This document shows positions 31,624 to 43,472 of a stretch of DNA of 64,000 nt, one piece after another. The stretch covers positions 1 to 64,000 of the forward strand of contig JAAYSS010000049.1 in assembly GCA_012518275.1 (NCBI GenBank), in the 5' to 3' direction. A model generated the notes under the pieces. The model saw only the letters and a program-made list of their open reading frames with translations, did no database searches and was not told the origin of the DNA. Position 1 is the stretch's first letter. Every line of letters starts with the position of its first letter. Source of the DNA: Bacteroidales bacterium. Lineage in GTDB: Bacteria > Bacteroidota > Bacteroidia > Bacteroidales > Paludibacteraceae. The translations under genes and the position numbers were made by a program.

Positions 31624-32793
31624 TTATTGCATCAAATTTCTTAAACCATCCAAATCAAATCCAAGCGTAAATCGTAGTGTGCCGTCAAGCGGATTGGATT
31701 GTGCAACCGAAATCAAGTAAGCTGCATCCAGTTGGAACACATTCAACTTGAAACCAACACCGGTGGAAAAGAATTTACGGTTACCTTTTAACTCGTGCTC
31801 ATTAAAATAACCTGCGCGAACAAAAAATTGATTATTATACGTATATTCAGCGCCAAGCGACCACATTATTTCTTGCATTTCTTCCGCAAAACCACCGGGC
31901 GCATCACCAAATGATTTAAATATACCTGCAATGGGTCCTACATTCATCGCTTCTTTCTGTCTATTCATAAAATCTTCGTCTGACTCACCTTCCATCGGCA
32001 GTTGAGATGACGGTACCAATAATTTGTTAACATCAGCATTGATAGAGATTTTATTGTAATCATCGAAAGGATATTCAAACGAGCCACCCAATCTCAAGTT
32101 TGTCGGAATAAACATGCTGTTAAGATTGTTATCATACGAAATTTTCGAACCGATATTCGAAATATTCAAACCGAAAGCCAAATTTGCATCGCCGGTTGCC
32201 ATTTCAATAGGTGTGCGGTAATACGTGGCGACATCTGCAGCGATGGCATTTCCGGGTACCATATCCGAGCCTTCGGTTTTCACATTCATATCTGAACGAA
32301 TATACCGAAGCGCTACTGCAGCTGAAATTTTTTCAGACAGCAACATCGAATATCCAACGTCAAACGCTAATTCATTCGGACGCGCAGTCCCCATATCTTC
32401 TCCTGGCGTTCTTCCGTACATTTTTATTTCACCCAAAGAAAAATAACGTAGCGAAGTGCTTACAGAAGATGTTTCATTAAATTTCCAGTAGCCGGACAAA
32501 TAGCTTAAAGAAATGTCGTTTACCAATCTTCTCAGCCACGGAGTGTAAGATAAAGAAAGACCTGCCGGACTTTCCATAAATGCATATTTTGCCGGATTCC
32601 AAAACTGCGAGTTAATGTCAGGTGTTGTGGCAGCACCTACGTCTCCCATACCGCCTCCGCGAGAATCAGGTGTAATGGTCAATGAAGGAACACCGGTAAG
32701 TAAAGGGTTCAATTGCTTATTAGGCACTTTTTGAGCTAAAAGCGAAAGGGGAAAAAGCGCTATTGCAAATAAAATTAAAAAATTCTTCTTCAT
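31624..32793 (-). CDS. porV: Type IX secretion system outer membrane protein PorV
   Basis: 389 aa; LTITPDSRGGGMGDVGAATTPDINSQFWNPAKYAF; adjacent to porU. Confidence 0.92.
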   Translation of the reverse strand: MKKNFLILFAIALFPLSLLAQKVPNKQLNPLLTGVPSLTITPDSRGGGMGDVGAATTPDINSQFWNPAKYAFMESPAGLSLSYTPWLRRLVNDISLSYLSGYWKFNETSSVSTSLRYFSLGEIKMYGRTPGEDMGTARPNELAFDVGYSMLLSEKISAAVALRYIRSDMNVKTEGSDMVPGNAIAADVATYYRTPIEMATGDANLAFGLNISNIGSKISYDNNLNSMFIPTNLRLGGSFEYPFDDYNKISINADVNKLLVPSSQLPMEGESDEDFMNRQKEAMNVGPIAGIFKSFGDAPGGFAEEMQEIMWSLGAEYTYNNQFFVRAGYFNEHELKGNRKFFSTGVGFKLNVFQLDAAYLISVAQSNPLDGTLRFTLGFDLDGLRNLMQ

Positions 32794-32918
32794 ATAAAAG
32801 TAAATTTATTTTTTAAAACAAGCCTAAAATGCCTATTCGATTTAAGGATTTATTAAGGCTTTTCTTTATGGATTTTTTAAAGATATCAATTGTATTAATT
32901 AACCAAATTTTCATTCAA

Positions 32919-35900
32919 TTATTGTCCAAGAACAATAATTTTATTGGCTTTTGAAGTAAATTCACTATTTTTTGTTTTCACAGACACTCTATACAAATAC
33001 GCACCCGGTCTAACTCGATTCCCTACACTATCTGTCACATCCCAGCGCAAATCATCTGCACTGCTCTGCTGCTGACTATAAATCAATCTTCCTGTCATAT
33101 CAAAAATATCTACTCGAGTCTCTAAAACCATTTCGGGTCTGTCGTGTGCCACGATAAACGTGGTACCAGTTTTTACCGGATTAGGATAATTTTGCACACT
33201 TGCAATCTCGGGTGTTAATCCTTCTACCACTTCAAACTCCAACGTTGCCTGTGATGAATTATTAAGCAAGTCCCATGCATGTAAAGTCAATGTGTGTTTT
33301 CCAGGTAATAACTGAGGTAGCTTAAACTGCACTCTACCTGCTTGATAACTGTTAGTTTCTGCTTCAAATCTATCATTCAATATAAATGAAGTATAGGGAT
33401 CATTATCAATTACCAATTTTATATCATGTCCGATACCACTTCCGACTGTATTGATGCCACTAACATCAGAAATGTGAGCCACAAATAACGGTGTTTCATT
33501 TACTTTATCCCCAGATACAAATGAAGGTGTATTGAGGTACATTTCTATTATCGGTCCGTCTGTTTCATACTCCACATCCGATTTTGCACCACCCACAACG
33601 AAGTTTTCAAAGTATCCCTGTCCTTCCATTCCTGTAATGGTATCGTTGGCATAATAATTTATTCTGCCAGTGCCGTAGTTGTAACGAATATCTCGCGGCA
33701 TCATAAATGTAAATTCAAATTCTCCGTTCACAGCTTTTGCTTTTCCGGAATAAAGGATATTGGGCCTATCAGTGAAAGTAAAGACACCAAACTTTTCATT
33801 ATGATTATTCAGTGTAGTTATTCTTTGTTCTTTATCGTAGATGTTTATCTCAACTATTCCATTAAATTCTGTTGCTTTGCTGTCGTTCTGATTAGCCACA
33901 TACCCTTTTACTGTATTTACAGAGAGAGCCTTAAGCGTATCTGTAACCTGAGACGTATTATTACCATTAATTGATTCTGTAATAACTTTATAGTTTTGTG
34001 GATAATTCAATCTAAGTGCAGGATCTCCCAGCAACACATAGGACATTTTATTGTTTTCGGCACCTATGTCGTTTTTAGCAACTCTCACAGCATCACCCAA
34101 TCTAGGATATTCTCCCTTTGTTTTTGTGAATAAATTTTTCGTAAAGTTTCTATTAATAATTTCATTTTGTGCAGCATAAACAACTCTTGCGGCAGAAAAA
34201 TTACCAATACCTCCTCCAACTGGATTTAACAAAACACTCTCACCTGCAGAGATTTCTTTGCTGTCAAACAACACAAAATCACAAGTGGCTGCAACCCACA
34301 TCGGAAGTTTTTTATTAAACAATTCTTTCACATCATTAGCAAGTAGTATTTTTTCATCCGTCCATCCTACCGCGCTGGCATGCCCCGTGAAGTTAAGCAA
34401 AAAAGTACCGCTGCTTATCATGTCTTGAAGTCTTTTCTTTGCTATCGGATAGCTGTCACCGCTTGCAGAAGTTTCTTGACGATAAGAGTCGAGATAAATT
34501 TTTTGAATCTGGTATTCCGGATTGGCCTTAAAAATAGTATTTGCAATGCCATCGGCATCCTCAACGTGCATGGAGTCGTCTCCATCGTCGGCCACAAAAG
34601 TAAGTTGGTTCTTCCAGCTCCCTTTTACGGTATTGTTCATATAATTAATGGTTTTCGTTACAACATCTTCAGCATGTTGTACTGTTACAACCGGAAATCT
34701 GCCTATCCCTATATCAAGTTTGTGAGTGATTACAGCCAACCCATCTTCATCATCCAAAAATCCGAAGTAATCATCCGTAACGTAAGAATTAATTCTGTTA
34801 AGCGATTCATCTGCCTGATATGTGAGCACCATATTATCACCTGAATTATTGATGATACCTCTATTGTCAAACGTTCCACGCCCAAACAGTAAAAGATATT
34901 TAGGCATTAAATCAGGAGCTCCGGCAGCAAGTGCTCTATCATAAAACATTTTCATTATCCAACGATAAGCTGTAGCATCAGGTGTTCCGGAAGAAAATTC
35001 GTTGTAAACCTGTTCTGTGGTTACTACATGGGTCGTTAAACCATCTTTTTCAAGGTGCGCATCAGCCAATCGCTTTGCCTGTGAAACAAAGTTGGGGTGA
35101 GTTATAATTATCATATCGGCTGAAGGCAGTCCATGTAAGTTTTGATTTTTTATAGGTCCAACAACTTCCGGCTCTAGGGTAAACGCACTTTTAACAGAAG
35201 GGTCAATCGCCACATACTGCTTCACCTCTTCGTTGGAATCTGTAAACTCAATCAAATCCCCATTTCTTGTGGTTACAATTTTTTTGATATTACTTTGATC
35301 TGTTATGTCCCATATCTGCACATTTTTCCCTGCTCCTGAAATAGAATACTTGGTATAGTTCCCGGAGTTAAGATGGTCTACATTTCTGAAAAACATGGTA
35401 GCGCCCGACATCTGTAAATTTCTACGGACATTAACTTCCAAATAATTCAAATAGCCTCGCGAATTATTGTTGCTTTTATTGTATGTCAAATTAAAGTTTA
35501 CAACTGAACCACTTGGGCTCGGGAAAGTCAGCATCGCATTAGAATCTCTACCTACTTGATAATGATCTGAACCTTTTCTATCAACATTGACTCTTCTGGT
35601 TACTTCTGTATTCAGTGTTAAATCGAAAGAGGTGTTTTCTGATGAAATGGCAGCTACATCAAGACGAGCAACAACTTCAGCTCCCGTTAGGTTAGGAAAA
35701 TCAAACTGATAGTCGTAAGACGTAACACTTGAAAACTCTTCACCGTAAAAAACCTTACCTGTTTTACCCAAATTTATTTTTTCCAACTCATGAACTTTAT
35801 AATCAACAAATTCAGACACTTCAACTACATTTGCATCCGCCGGAATAGGAATGGTTTTTTCTGTAATTTTCTTGCCATCACCTACATCAGATGTAATAAA

Positions 35901-36734
35901 ATAGTATCCTTCATTGGCATAATGATTAAGCGTGTGAGTAAATAGTTTACTCGACGAGTCATATTCCCATTTAACCACACCTTGACCATAAAAAAGGATA
36001 TAGTCACCTGCATTAAAAATCCCATCAGCTCCCTTTTCCATCCAAATAGCTACTTCGGGCAAATCGTCCGGTTTTGGTACTAAAAAACTTTGTTCTTGCA
36101 ATGCTCCCCCATAACCAAATACACGAACATTTTCGGGATTAATGCCCATATCCTTTAAGGTTTCATAGGTGATTTTATAAATCCCCGATTCTTTAACTTT
36201 TACCTTGACAAATTTACCGGACTTTAGCACCGATGATTCAGCGTAAGAGTGAATGGCTGACGGTGCTTTCTGGGGATTCAATGTTTTTTCTATTTCTAAT
36301 TCAAAATCAATTAATTTGAGTATTTCTTCTCCTCTTTTTACAAAAGGAAGTATCTGGAATGTTTGAGTTTTTACACCTCTATCAGTGGATGTAAAGGACG
36401 ATACAGAAATTTCAGAAGGTAAATTTTTATCTCTTAGCAATACGAGTTCATCGGGACTGACAGATTCGAAATGTGGATTTACAACGTTGAGTGTTGTTTT
36501 TTCATTGTCTTTTTTACTGATATTTTCAATAAAGTAAGGAAGATCGTTATCCGAGGGATACTGAGCATCAACAAAAGAAATGACTTTTTTAGAGTCTGTC
36601 GGTGAGGACCAGGTTTCAATTCCAATCCACTTTATCTCTTTTTTGGAACGAGAAATATTTTGGCTGTTTGTTACAATAACTGAACAAACAAGCAAAATAA
36701 ATGTAAAAAGATACTTAAGCTTCATAACAAACAA
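32919..36734 (-). CDS. porU: Type IX secretion system sortase PorU (C25 family)
   Basis: 1271 aa; catalytic-like NFTGHAS and AATCDFVLFD; C-terminal sorting-type domain. Confidence 0.92.
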   Translation of the reverse strand: MFVMKLKYLFTFILLVCSVIVTNSQNISRSKKEIKWIGIETWSSPTDSKKVISFVDAQYPSDNDLPYFIENISKKDNEKTTLNVVNPHFESVSPDELVLLRDKNLPSEISVSSFTSTDRGVKTQTFQILPFVKRGEEILKLIDFELEIEKTLNPQKAPSAIHSYAESSVLKSGKFVKVKVKESGIYKITYETLKDMGINPENVRVFGYGGALQEQSFLVPKPDDLPEVAIWMEKGADGIFNAGDYILFYGQGVVKWEYDSSSKLFTHTLNHYANEGYYFITSDVGDGKKITEKTIPIPADANVVEVSEFVDYKVHELEKINLGKTGKVFYGEEFSSVTSYDYQFDFPNLTGAEVVARLDVAAISSENTSFDLTLNTEVTRRVNVDRKGSDHYQVGRDSNAMLTFPSPSGSVVNFNLTYNKSNNNSRGYLNYLEVNVRRNLQMSGATMFFRNVDHLNSGNYTKYSISGAGKNVQIWDITDQSNIKKIVTTRNGDLIEFTDSNEEVKQYVAIDPSVKSAFTLEPEVVGPIKNQNLHGLPSADMIIITHPNFVSQAKRLADAHLEKDGLTTHVVTTEQVYNEFSSGTPDATAYRWIMKMFYDRALAAGAPDLMPKYLLLFGRGTFDNRGIINNSGDNMVLTYQADESLNRINSYVTDDYFGFLDDEDGLAVITHKLDIGIGRFPVVTVQHAEDVVTKTINYMNNTVKGSWKNQLTFVADDGDDSMHVEDADGIANTIFKANPEYQIQKIYLDSYRQETSASGDSYPIAKKRLQDMISSGTFLLNFTGHASAVGWTDEKILLANDVKELFNKKLPMWVAATCDFVLFDSKEISAGESVLLNPVGGGIGNFSAARVVYAAQNEIINRNFTKNLFTKTKGEYPRLGDAVRVAKNDIGAENNKMSYVLLGDPALRLNYPQNYKVITESINGNNTSQVTDTLKALSVNTVKGYVANQNDSKATEFNGIVEINIYDKEQRITTLNNHNEKFGVFTFTDRPNILYSGKAKAVNGEFEFTFMMPRDIRYNYGTGRINYYANDTITGMEGQGYFENFVVGGAKSDVEYETDGPIIEMYLNTPSFVSGDKVNETPLFVAHISDVSGINTVGSGIGHDIKLVIDNDPYTSFILNDRFEAETNSYQAGRVQFKLPQLLPGKHTLTLHAWDLLNNSSQATLEFEVVEGLTPEIASVQNYPNPVKTGTTFIVAHDRPEMVLETRVDIFDMTGRLIYSQQQSSADDLRWDVTDSVGNRVRPGAYLYRVSVKTKNSEFTSKANKIIVLGQ

Positions 36735-36811
36735 TCTAATTTTAAATAAAAGGCATGCACATTATAACGGTTAAAATACACTTCTATTATAAATAGAATT
36801 AATAGAAAATG

Positions 36812-37423
36812 CTATTTCACTTGGAAATCAAACATTTTTTTCTCAAAAATATATCCTTGAAGGCGATCACCGATATTCACTTTTCCCACGCCGGCAGGTG
36901 TACCGGTAAACAATATATCGCCAATTTTAAGGGTAAAGAACTTACTGATGTAAGCAATCAACTCATCGATCGAAAAAATCATATCTTTGGAATTGCCTTG
37001 TTGAACAGTATTTCCATTCAAATCCAGATGAAAGTCAATATTTTGAATATCATCAATTTCGTCCTTTGGGATAAAATTTCCGATTACAGCCGAATTATCA
37101 AATGCTTTGCAAATTTCCCAAGGTTTCCCTTCCCGCTTCAATCGCCTCTGCAAGTCGCGTGCCGTAAAATCCACTCCCAAGCTAATCTCTTCGTAATATC
37201 TGTGAGCAAATCTTGGAGAGATATTACGTCCAAGCCGATTAATCCTAACTATCAATTCAGTTTCATAATGTATTTCTTCACTAAAATCGGGGTGAAAAAA
37301 GGGCTTATTATCTCTGAGAGCTGCCGTATCCGCTTTCATAAAAACTATCGGTTCCAACGGATCAGCGCTATCCATTTCCTTGTTATGCTCTACATAATTT
37401 TGCCCGATAGCGAAAATTTTCAT
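36812..37423 (-). CDS. Fumarylacetoacetate hydrolase family protein
   Basis: 203 aa; FTARDLQ, GDILFTGTPAGVG motifs. Confidence 0.9.
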   Translation of the reverse strand: MKIFAIGQNYVEHNKEMDSADPLEPIVFMKADTAALRDNKPFFHPDFSEEIHYETELIVRINRLGRNISPRFAHRYYEEISLGVDFTARDLQRRLKREGKPWEICKAFDNSAVIGNFIPKDEIDDIQNIDFHLDLNGNTVQQGNSKDMIFSIDELIAYISKFFTLKIGDILFTGTPAGVGKVNIGDRLQGYIFEKKMFDFQVK

Positions 37424-37474
37424 CTTGATAGTAATTGTTTATTATTTAGAACTGTTAAGTCGGCAGATTTTATT

Positions 37475-38119
37475 TTACTTGCTTTGGTTTAATTCATTCA
37501 ACCTATTGAACATTACAGCCAAATGCGCATAAATGGACGTATTTTGCACCACAATGTTTTCAGGAACTCGTATCCGAAAAGGAGTAAAATTCCAAATAGC
37601 TTGTATTCCTCCAGCTATCATCATTTCAGCAACTTCCTGCGCCTTATCGATGGGTACAGTTAAAATGCCAATATTAACTCCTGTTTTTTTCTGCAATTCT
37701 TCAAAAGAATCAACGTGATGAATAGGAATTCGGTTAATACTTGTCCCGGCTAGTTCATATTTCACATCAAATCCGGCCACGATTTCAAGTCCAAAATGCT
37801 TTAATCCAATATCATGCATCAATGCGCCTCCGAGACTTCCTACACCAAACAAAAAAGCTTTGTGCGACTTGGTAAATCCCAAAAACTCCTCCAAAACTTT
37901 TACCAATTCATTTACATCATAACCCACGCGCGTACGTCCAGAAATGTTCACATAAGACAAATCTTTAGCTACTTTCGATGCATCCACAGCTATATTTGCA
38001 GCAATCTGTGTAGATGACAAATACAGTTCTCCCGACTTCTGAACTAACTGAGCATATGCCAAGTACCAAGGCAAACGTCGCAGTGTGGGTTCAGGAACTT
38101 TATACTCCTTTTCAGACAT
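37475..38119 (-). CDS. rex: Redox-sensing transcriptional repressor Rex
   Basis: 214 aa; winged-helix N-terminus plus Rossmann GVGSLGGALM. Confidence 0.93.
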   Translation of the reverse strand: MSEKEYKVPEPTLRRLPWYLAYAQLVQKSGELYLSSTQIAANIAVDASKVAKDLSYVNISGRTRVGYDVNELVKVLEEFLGFTKSHKAFLFGVGSLGGALMHDIGLKHFGLEIVAGFDVKYELAGTSINRIPIHHVDSFEELQKKTGVNIGILTVPIDKAQEVAEMMIAGGIQAIWNFTPFRIRVPENIVVQNTSIYAHLAVMFNRLNELNQSK

Positions 38120-38401
38120 CCTTTTTCTGTTTTACAGATTAATCTACAAAAATAATCATTTTTTTTCAACTTCTCCTTTTTTATCAAATTTCAACTCTCA
38201 AACTATTCTAAAAATAATTAAAATGACAAAATTTCACCCATTTAAGTCGAATTGTCATTTCACACAGAAAACCAACTCAAATTTAAGCCATTTTGTCTGA
38301 TAATCAATATGGTAGAGATTTTGAAACCTAAAAATACGTAGGAAAACATAGCGTTTCCCAAATTAACATACAATGTAAAAAATAAAAACACTTTTATAGA
38401 T

Positions 38402-40990
38402 ATGAACTTTAATAATTTCACGACAAAATCACAAGAAGCTGTTCAGCAAGCTATAAATATTGCTCAATCCAAAAGACAGCAAATCATAGAGACTCCCCAT
38501 CTACTAAAAGGCATTGTAACAAAAGGTGAGGACGTTGTACAATTTCTGTTTGGCAAAATGGGTGTTTATCTTAACACCATTCGCCAAATAGTAGATCGAG
38601 CCATTGATTCGTATCCAAAAGTGAGTGGTGGCGAACCATACTTGAGCCGCGAGACAAACGAAGTTTTTCAAACCGCAATAAATCTTTCCACGAAAGCGGG
38701 CGACCAGTTCGTTTCGCTCGAATATTTACTTTTGGCACTGCTCAAAACCAACAATCAAGCCGGAAAAATCCTTAAAGATGCCGGCGCAACGGAAAAAGGA
38801 CTTGAGACAGCCATCGCCGAACTTCGAAAAGGCGCAAAAGCTACTTCGCCATCAGCTGAAGAAACTTATAATTCGTTGAATAAATATGCGATAAATCTGA
38901 ACGAACAAGCGCGTCTCGGAAAACTCGATCCTGTAATCGGAAGAGATGAGGAAATCCGTCGTGTTCTCCAAATATTAAGCCGAAGGACGAAAAACAACCC
39001 AATTTTAATAGGTGAACCGGGCGTTGGTAAAACGGCTATTGCCGAAGGCTTAGCTCATCGTATCATTCGTGGCGACGTACCTGAAAATTTGAAATCGAAA
39101 CAAGTTTTTTCACTCGACATGGGTGCGCTCATAGCGGGTGCTAAGTACAAAGGCGAATTTGAAGAGCGTCTGAAATCAGTTGTGAATGAAGTTATCCAAG
39201 CTGACGGCGAAATCGTCCTTTTTATCGATGAGATACACACACTCGTCGGTGCGGGGAAAGGTGAAGGAGCCATGGACGCAGCAAACATTCTTAAACCTGC
39301 TCTAGCACGTGGCGAACTACGCGCTGTTGGTGCTACTACACTCGATGAATATCAGAAATATTTTGAACAAGACAAGGCATTAGAACGACGATTCCAAATT
39401 GTAATGGTAAATGAACCAGACATTCAATCCAGCATCTCCATACTGCGTGGACTGAAAGAAAGGTATGAAAACCACCACAAAGTGCGCATTAAAGACGATG
39501 CAATCATTGCAGCCGTGGAATTGTCCAATCGCTATATTACAGACCGTTTTTTGCCGGATAAAGCCATTGACTTAATGGACGAATCTGCTTCAAAACTACG
39601 CATGGAAGTGGACAGCGTGCCGGAGGATTTGGATAAAATCGAGCGAAATATTAAGCAATTGGAAATTGAGCGTGAAGCCATTAAACGTGAGAATGACACC
39701 AAGAAACTGGAATCGCTGAACGTGGAAATTGCCAACTTAAAAGAACAAAGTGCAGAACTTAGAGCAAAATGGTCTTCGGAAAAAACCCTTTTGGATAATA
39801 TCCAACAGGCAAAAATCGAGATTGAAAACTTAAAATACGAAGCCGACAAAGCTGAACGGGAAGGAGATTACGGAAAAGTGGCAGAAATCCGCTACGGCAA
39901 AATAAAATTCGAAGAGAAAAAAATTGCAGACTTTCAGGCTGAACTCACTAAAACTCAAAGCGGAAACGCTATGATTAAGCAGGAAGTGGATAGTGAAGAC
40001 ATTGCTGATGTGGTAAGCCGTTGGACAGGTATTCCCGTAACAAAAATGCTTCAAAGCGAAAAAGCGAAGTTACTTCATCTGGAAGAAGAATTGCACAAGC
40101 GAGTTGTTGGGCAGGACGAGGCTATTACGGCTGTTTCAGATGCCGTTCGACGTAGCCGTGCCGGACTGAACGACCCAAAACGTCCGATCGGATCATTCAT
40201 TTTTCTCGGAACAACCGGCGTGGGAAAAACCGAGTTAGCAAAAGCTTTGGCTGACTATCTTTTTGACGATGAGTCTATGATGACCCGTATCGATATGAGC
40301 GAATACCAAGAGAAATTTTCCGTTACTCGACTTATCGGTTCACCCCCGGGATACGTGGGTTACGATGAAGGCGGACAACTAACAGAGGCAATCCGCCGAA
40401 AACCATACTCTGTTGTTCTTTTTGATGAAATTGAAAAAGCGCATTCGGATGTTTTCAATGTGCTCTTGCAAGTGCTTGACGATGGAAGATTGACAGATAA
40501 CAAAGGACGTACGGTGAATTTCAAAAACACCATTATCATTATGACTTCCAATATTGGCTCACAATTGATTCGTGAAAATTTCGAGAATCTGACTCCGCAA
40601 AATCACGATGAAATTGTGGAAAACACCAAAAATGTAGTGATGGATATGTTGAAAAAAGTAGTTCGTCCCGAATTCCTGAATCGGGTTGATGAAATCATCA
40701 TGTTTACTCCACTGAATAAAAAAGAGATTGAAGAAATCGTGAAAATTCAGCTGAACAACGTGATGAAAATGTTAGCTGAAAACGGCGTAAAACTTGAAGT
40801 AACCAATGATGCCCTGCACTTCATTGCAGCTGAAGGATTTGACCCGCAATTTGGTGCTCGACCTGTAAAGAGGGCTATTCAACGACATATTCTAAATGAT
40901 TTATCGAAAGAATTAATCAGTGGAAATATCAATAATGAACATCCGATTATTGTGGATTATGAAAATGATAAGCTAGTTTTCAAGAATTAA
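38402..40990 (+). CDS. clpB: ATP-dependent chaperone ClpB
   Basis: 862 aa; two AAA+ modules and ClpB coiled-coil middle domain. Confidence 0.96.
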   Translation: MNFNNFTTKSQEAVQQAINIAQSKRQQIIETPHLLKGIVTKGEDVVQFLFGKMGVYLNTIRQIVDRAIDSYPKVSGGEPYLSRETNEVFQTAINLSTKAGDQFVSLEYLLLALLKTNNQAGKILKDAGATEKGLETAIAELRKGAKATSPSAEETYNSLNKYAINLNEQARLGKLDPVIGRDEEIRRVLQILSRRTKNNPILIGEPGVGKTAIAEGLAHRIIRGDVPENLKSKQVFSLDMGALIAGAKYKGEFEERLKSVVNEVIQADGEIVLFIDEIHTLVGAGKGEGAMDAANILKPALARGELRAVGATTLDEYQKYFEQDKALERRFQIVMVNEPDIQSSISILRGLKERYENHHKVRIKDDAIIAAVELSNRYITDRFLPDKAIDLMDESASKLRMEVDSVPEDLDKIERNIKQLEIEREAIKRENDTKKLESLNVEIANLKEQSAELRAKWSSEKTLLDNIQQAKIEIENLKYEADKAEREGDYGKVAEIRYGKIKFEEKKIADFQAELTKTQSGNAMIKQEVDSEDIADVVSRWTGIPVTKMLQSEKAKLLHLEEELHKRVVGQDEAITAVSDAVRRSRAGLNDPKRPIGSFIFLGTTGVGKTELAKALADYLFDDESMMTRIDMSEYQEKFSVTRLIGSPPGYVGYDEGGQLTEAIRRKPYSVVLFDEIEKAHSDVFNVLLQVLDDGRLTDNKGRTVNFKNTIIIMTSNIGSQLIRENFENLTPQNHDEIVENTKNVVMDMLKKVVRPEFLNRVDEIIMFTPLNKKEIEEIVKIQLNNVMKMLAENGVKLEVTNDALHFIAAEGFDPQFGARPVKRAIQRHILNDLSKELISGNINNEHPIIVDYENDKLVFKN

Positions 40991-41001
40991 TGATAATAAA
41001 A

Positions 41002-41029
41002 ACTGCCGAAGCAAATTAACTTCGGCAGT
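41002..41029. terminator. Intrinsic terminator downstream of clpB
   Basis: Perfect stem actgccgaag/cttcggcagt followed by ctttt. Confidence 0.85.
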
Positions 41030-41063
41030 CTTTTATTCATACCACTTGCAAAAACAAGCATCA

Positions 41064-42029
41064 TCATTTTTGACTTAAAAAATCAATCCATTTTTTATTG
41101 TTTTCAATCACAAGACCCAAGACTAAACTAAGAGCAAGACCTATCAACAGTCCCCTTACACCATTTTTCGTCCTACTGTTAATAGCATTGGGGTTAATAA
41201 CGAACCCTGACGGAGCAACAACGGGTGCTTTTGCTTCAGCTAATTTTACCTGGGCTTCTGTCTTTTTCTTATGGATATTAAACATATCGTTATAAAACAA
41301 CTGTGTGTACTGACTTCCAACAATCAATTGATTGTTTTCAAACCTCATATGTTGTTTACTATCCTCAAAGTATTTTTTTCGTGCTAAACTATCAATCCTA
41401 TTTATTTCCAAGTCGGCAATGGCAACTTTTTGATTTTGAATATCTCGCCAAGTTTGATATTCTGTTTGTATTGCCTGATTATTATTTAGATAATTCAAAA
41501 TAGCATTGCCTACTTCTTCGTGATGCTGTGTATCTTTGATTTTAAAGCGAATAAAAACATAATCAGGCATCAGCACATTCAATGTGTCGGTTAAAGAATG
41601 CTTTTTTCTAAAATCAATTCTGTCCGGCACACTATCGTTCTTGTAATCAATTACATTAAAAAACTCTACATTTACAATTTTATTGGCAATACTATCGCTA
41701 ATCCCAAGCTTGTGCGCCAAAGAAGTAACTTCAAGTCGGGGTGAACTTGTAACCAGTTGCCTTCCTACTTGCATCACCGTTTTAGCTTCCGCACCGTAAA
41801 GCACAGCCATAGCATCCACATTGTATTTTCGATTAGACGGTCTTGCAAAGTATTGACTTATTGCAAACGTGATCAAAAGCAGTATTATTGTCAATATTTT
41901 ATGTCTAAATAACAGTTGTAGTATTTTTCCTACTAATGTAATGACATACAAAACAGCTCCCACTATCCACTTCCAAATGGCAGATAATATATCCACCAAA
42001 TTTATTTCACGAGTATTTTTTTCTTCCAT
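41064..42029 (-). CDS. Hypothetical Wzz-like two-TM membrane protein
   Basis: 321 aa; TM near each end with a long extracytoplasmic region. Confidence 0.5.
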   Translation of the reverse strand: MEEKNTREINLVDILSAIWKWIVGAVLYVITLVGKILQLLFRHKILTIILLLITFAISQYFARPSNRKYNVDAMAVLYGAEAKTVMQVGRQLVTSSPRLEVTSLAHKLGISDSIANKIVNVEFFNVIDYKNDSVPDRIDFRKKHSLTDTLNVLMPDYVFIRFKIKDTQHHEEVGNAILNYLNNNQAIQTEYQTWRDIQNQKVAIADLEINRIDSLARKKYFEDSKQHMRFENNQLIVGSQYTQLFYNDMFNIHKKKTEAQVKLAEAKAPVVAPSGFVINPNAINSRTKNGVRGLLIGLALSLVLGLVIENNKKWIDFLSQK

Positions 42030-42035
42030 ATGTAT

Positions 42036-42713
42036 TTAGTTTAACTCATTTTCATTGTTAGTAGAATCTATCTTCCAAACAGCATTTTCATCGTCATCTA
42101 AATCATCTTCTTCATCTTCCCAAATTTTCACCGGTTTTTGCGGTCCTTTTTTACGATATAATAACGCAAAAACCACCCCACTTATTGCACCGGATAAATG
42201 TCCTTCCCAAGAAATGGGATCATATTTCTGCCAAGGGAACAGATGCCACACAGTATTTCCATATAAAAACACAACAATCAGTGAAATAGCAATTAACGGA
42301 ACATGTTTACGGATAATTCCGCTAAAGAACAAAAAGAAAGAAAGTGCGTAAACCATTCCGCTCAATCCGATGTGCCACGAATCGCGACCTATCACCCAGA
42401 GTATCATCCCACTGAGAACCATCGAAAAGAAAAGAACTCGACTGGCAATAGAACTGTAAAAATAGTATAGACAGACACTTAAAACAAAAAAAGAGATTAA
42501 ATTATTGATCAAATGTCCCCAATCTGAATGCACAAAAGGCATGGTAAAAATATTGGGCAGGGTTTTCAACTCTCCGGGAAAGACACCACCTGTTTTGAAA
42601 TCGAGCCCCATACCCCGCTCAAAAATAAACGTCAATAATACAAAAAAGCACAGTATTGCCGGAAAAAACATCGCGTAGTAAATCTTTTTCTTTTCGTCTA
42701 TTTCCGTATTCAT
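42036..42713 (-). CDS. Rhomboid family intramembrane serine protease
   Basis: HSDWGHLINNLISF and HIGLSGMVYALSFF (GxSG) motifs, C-terminal TM His. Confidence 0.9.
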   Translation of the reverse strand: MNTEIDEKKKIYYAMFFPAILCFFVLLTFIFERGMGLDFKTGGVFPGELKTLPNIFTMPFVHSDWGHLINNLISFFVLSVCLYYFYSSIASRVLFFSMVLSGMILWVIGRDSWHIGLSGMVYALSFFLFFSGIIRKHVPLIAISLIVVFLYGNTVWHLFPWQKYDPISWEGHLSGAISGVVFALLYRKKGPQKPVKIWEDEEDDLDDDENAVWKIDSTNNENELN

Positions 42714-42906
42714 TCTCTCATTTTTTTACAAAAATACAAAAATTCAAATCATTAGCACTACCAAACAAATTTCAATTTTATCCAAGTGAGCGAATAGAAC
42801 AAATATCGTTTCAAAAATGTTACAACGAATATAAACCAAATAGCAAAAATATAAACGCATTTTTTGCTCAACATCTTATTTATTTACGAACTTAAAACAA
42901 ATAAAA

Positions 42907-43320
42907 ATGAAACATACAATCAGCTCAGAATGGAAAGGCGGCTTGGAGTTTGAAAGCGACGTGGACGGACATAAAGTAATTACTGATGCACCGATAGCAA
43001 ATAACGGACAAAACCGCGGTCCAAGTCCGAAAAAGCTTCAACTCGTAGCCCTGGCAGGATGCACCGGAATGGATGTGGTGTCAATTTTGAAAAAGATGCG
43101 CGTTGATGTTGAAAAATGCAACATAACTGTGGAAGGAAAAATGACAGAAGAGCATCCAAAATACTACGAGAAAATGCATATTATCTATGAGTTTTCAGGC
43201 AAAGACCTGCCGATGGATAAAATTCAGAAAGCTGTAAAACTATCGGAAGAGACTTACTGCGGCGTGGAAGCGCTTTATAAAAAAGCCATAGAAGTAACCT
43301 CTGAAATCAGGATTATTTAG
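42907..43320 (+). CDS. OsmC family protein
   Basis: ALAGCTGMDVVSILKKMR and SEETYCGVEALYKK motifs. Confidence 0.9.
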   Translation: MKHTISSEWKGGLEFESDVDGHKVITDAPIANNGQNRGPSPKKLQLVALAGCTGMDVVSILKKMRVDVEKCNITVEGKMTEEHPKYYEKMHIIYEFSGKDLPMDKIQKAVKLSEETYCGVEALYKKAIEVTSEIRII

Positions 43321-43472
43321 TCTGCCTTTCATACTAAAAGCAAAGGGTAACCCATCACTTTTTGTTAAATATACTTAAAAAAGCAGGCTCAATGTTGCGT
43401 TTTGCACTTCTATTCCGTCTAAGTAATAAATGGGATATGTATCTGTATTTCAAAAAATATTTGCAGCTTTCA

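Noticed and set aside
42055-42351. Ser-rich plus-strand ORF antisense to rhomboid
   Set aside because: Reflects the acidic EDEEDDLDDDE tail of the rhomboid gene read on the opposite strand
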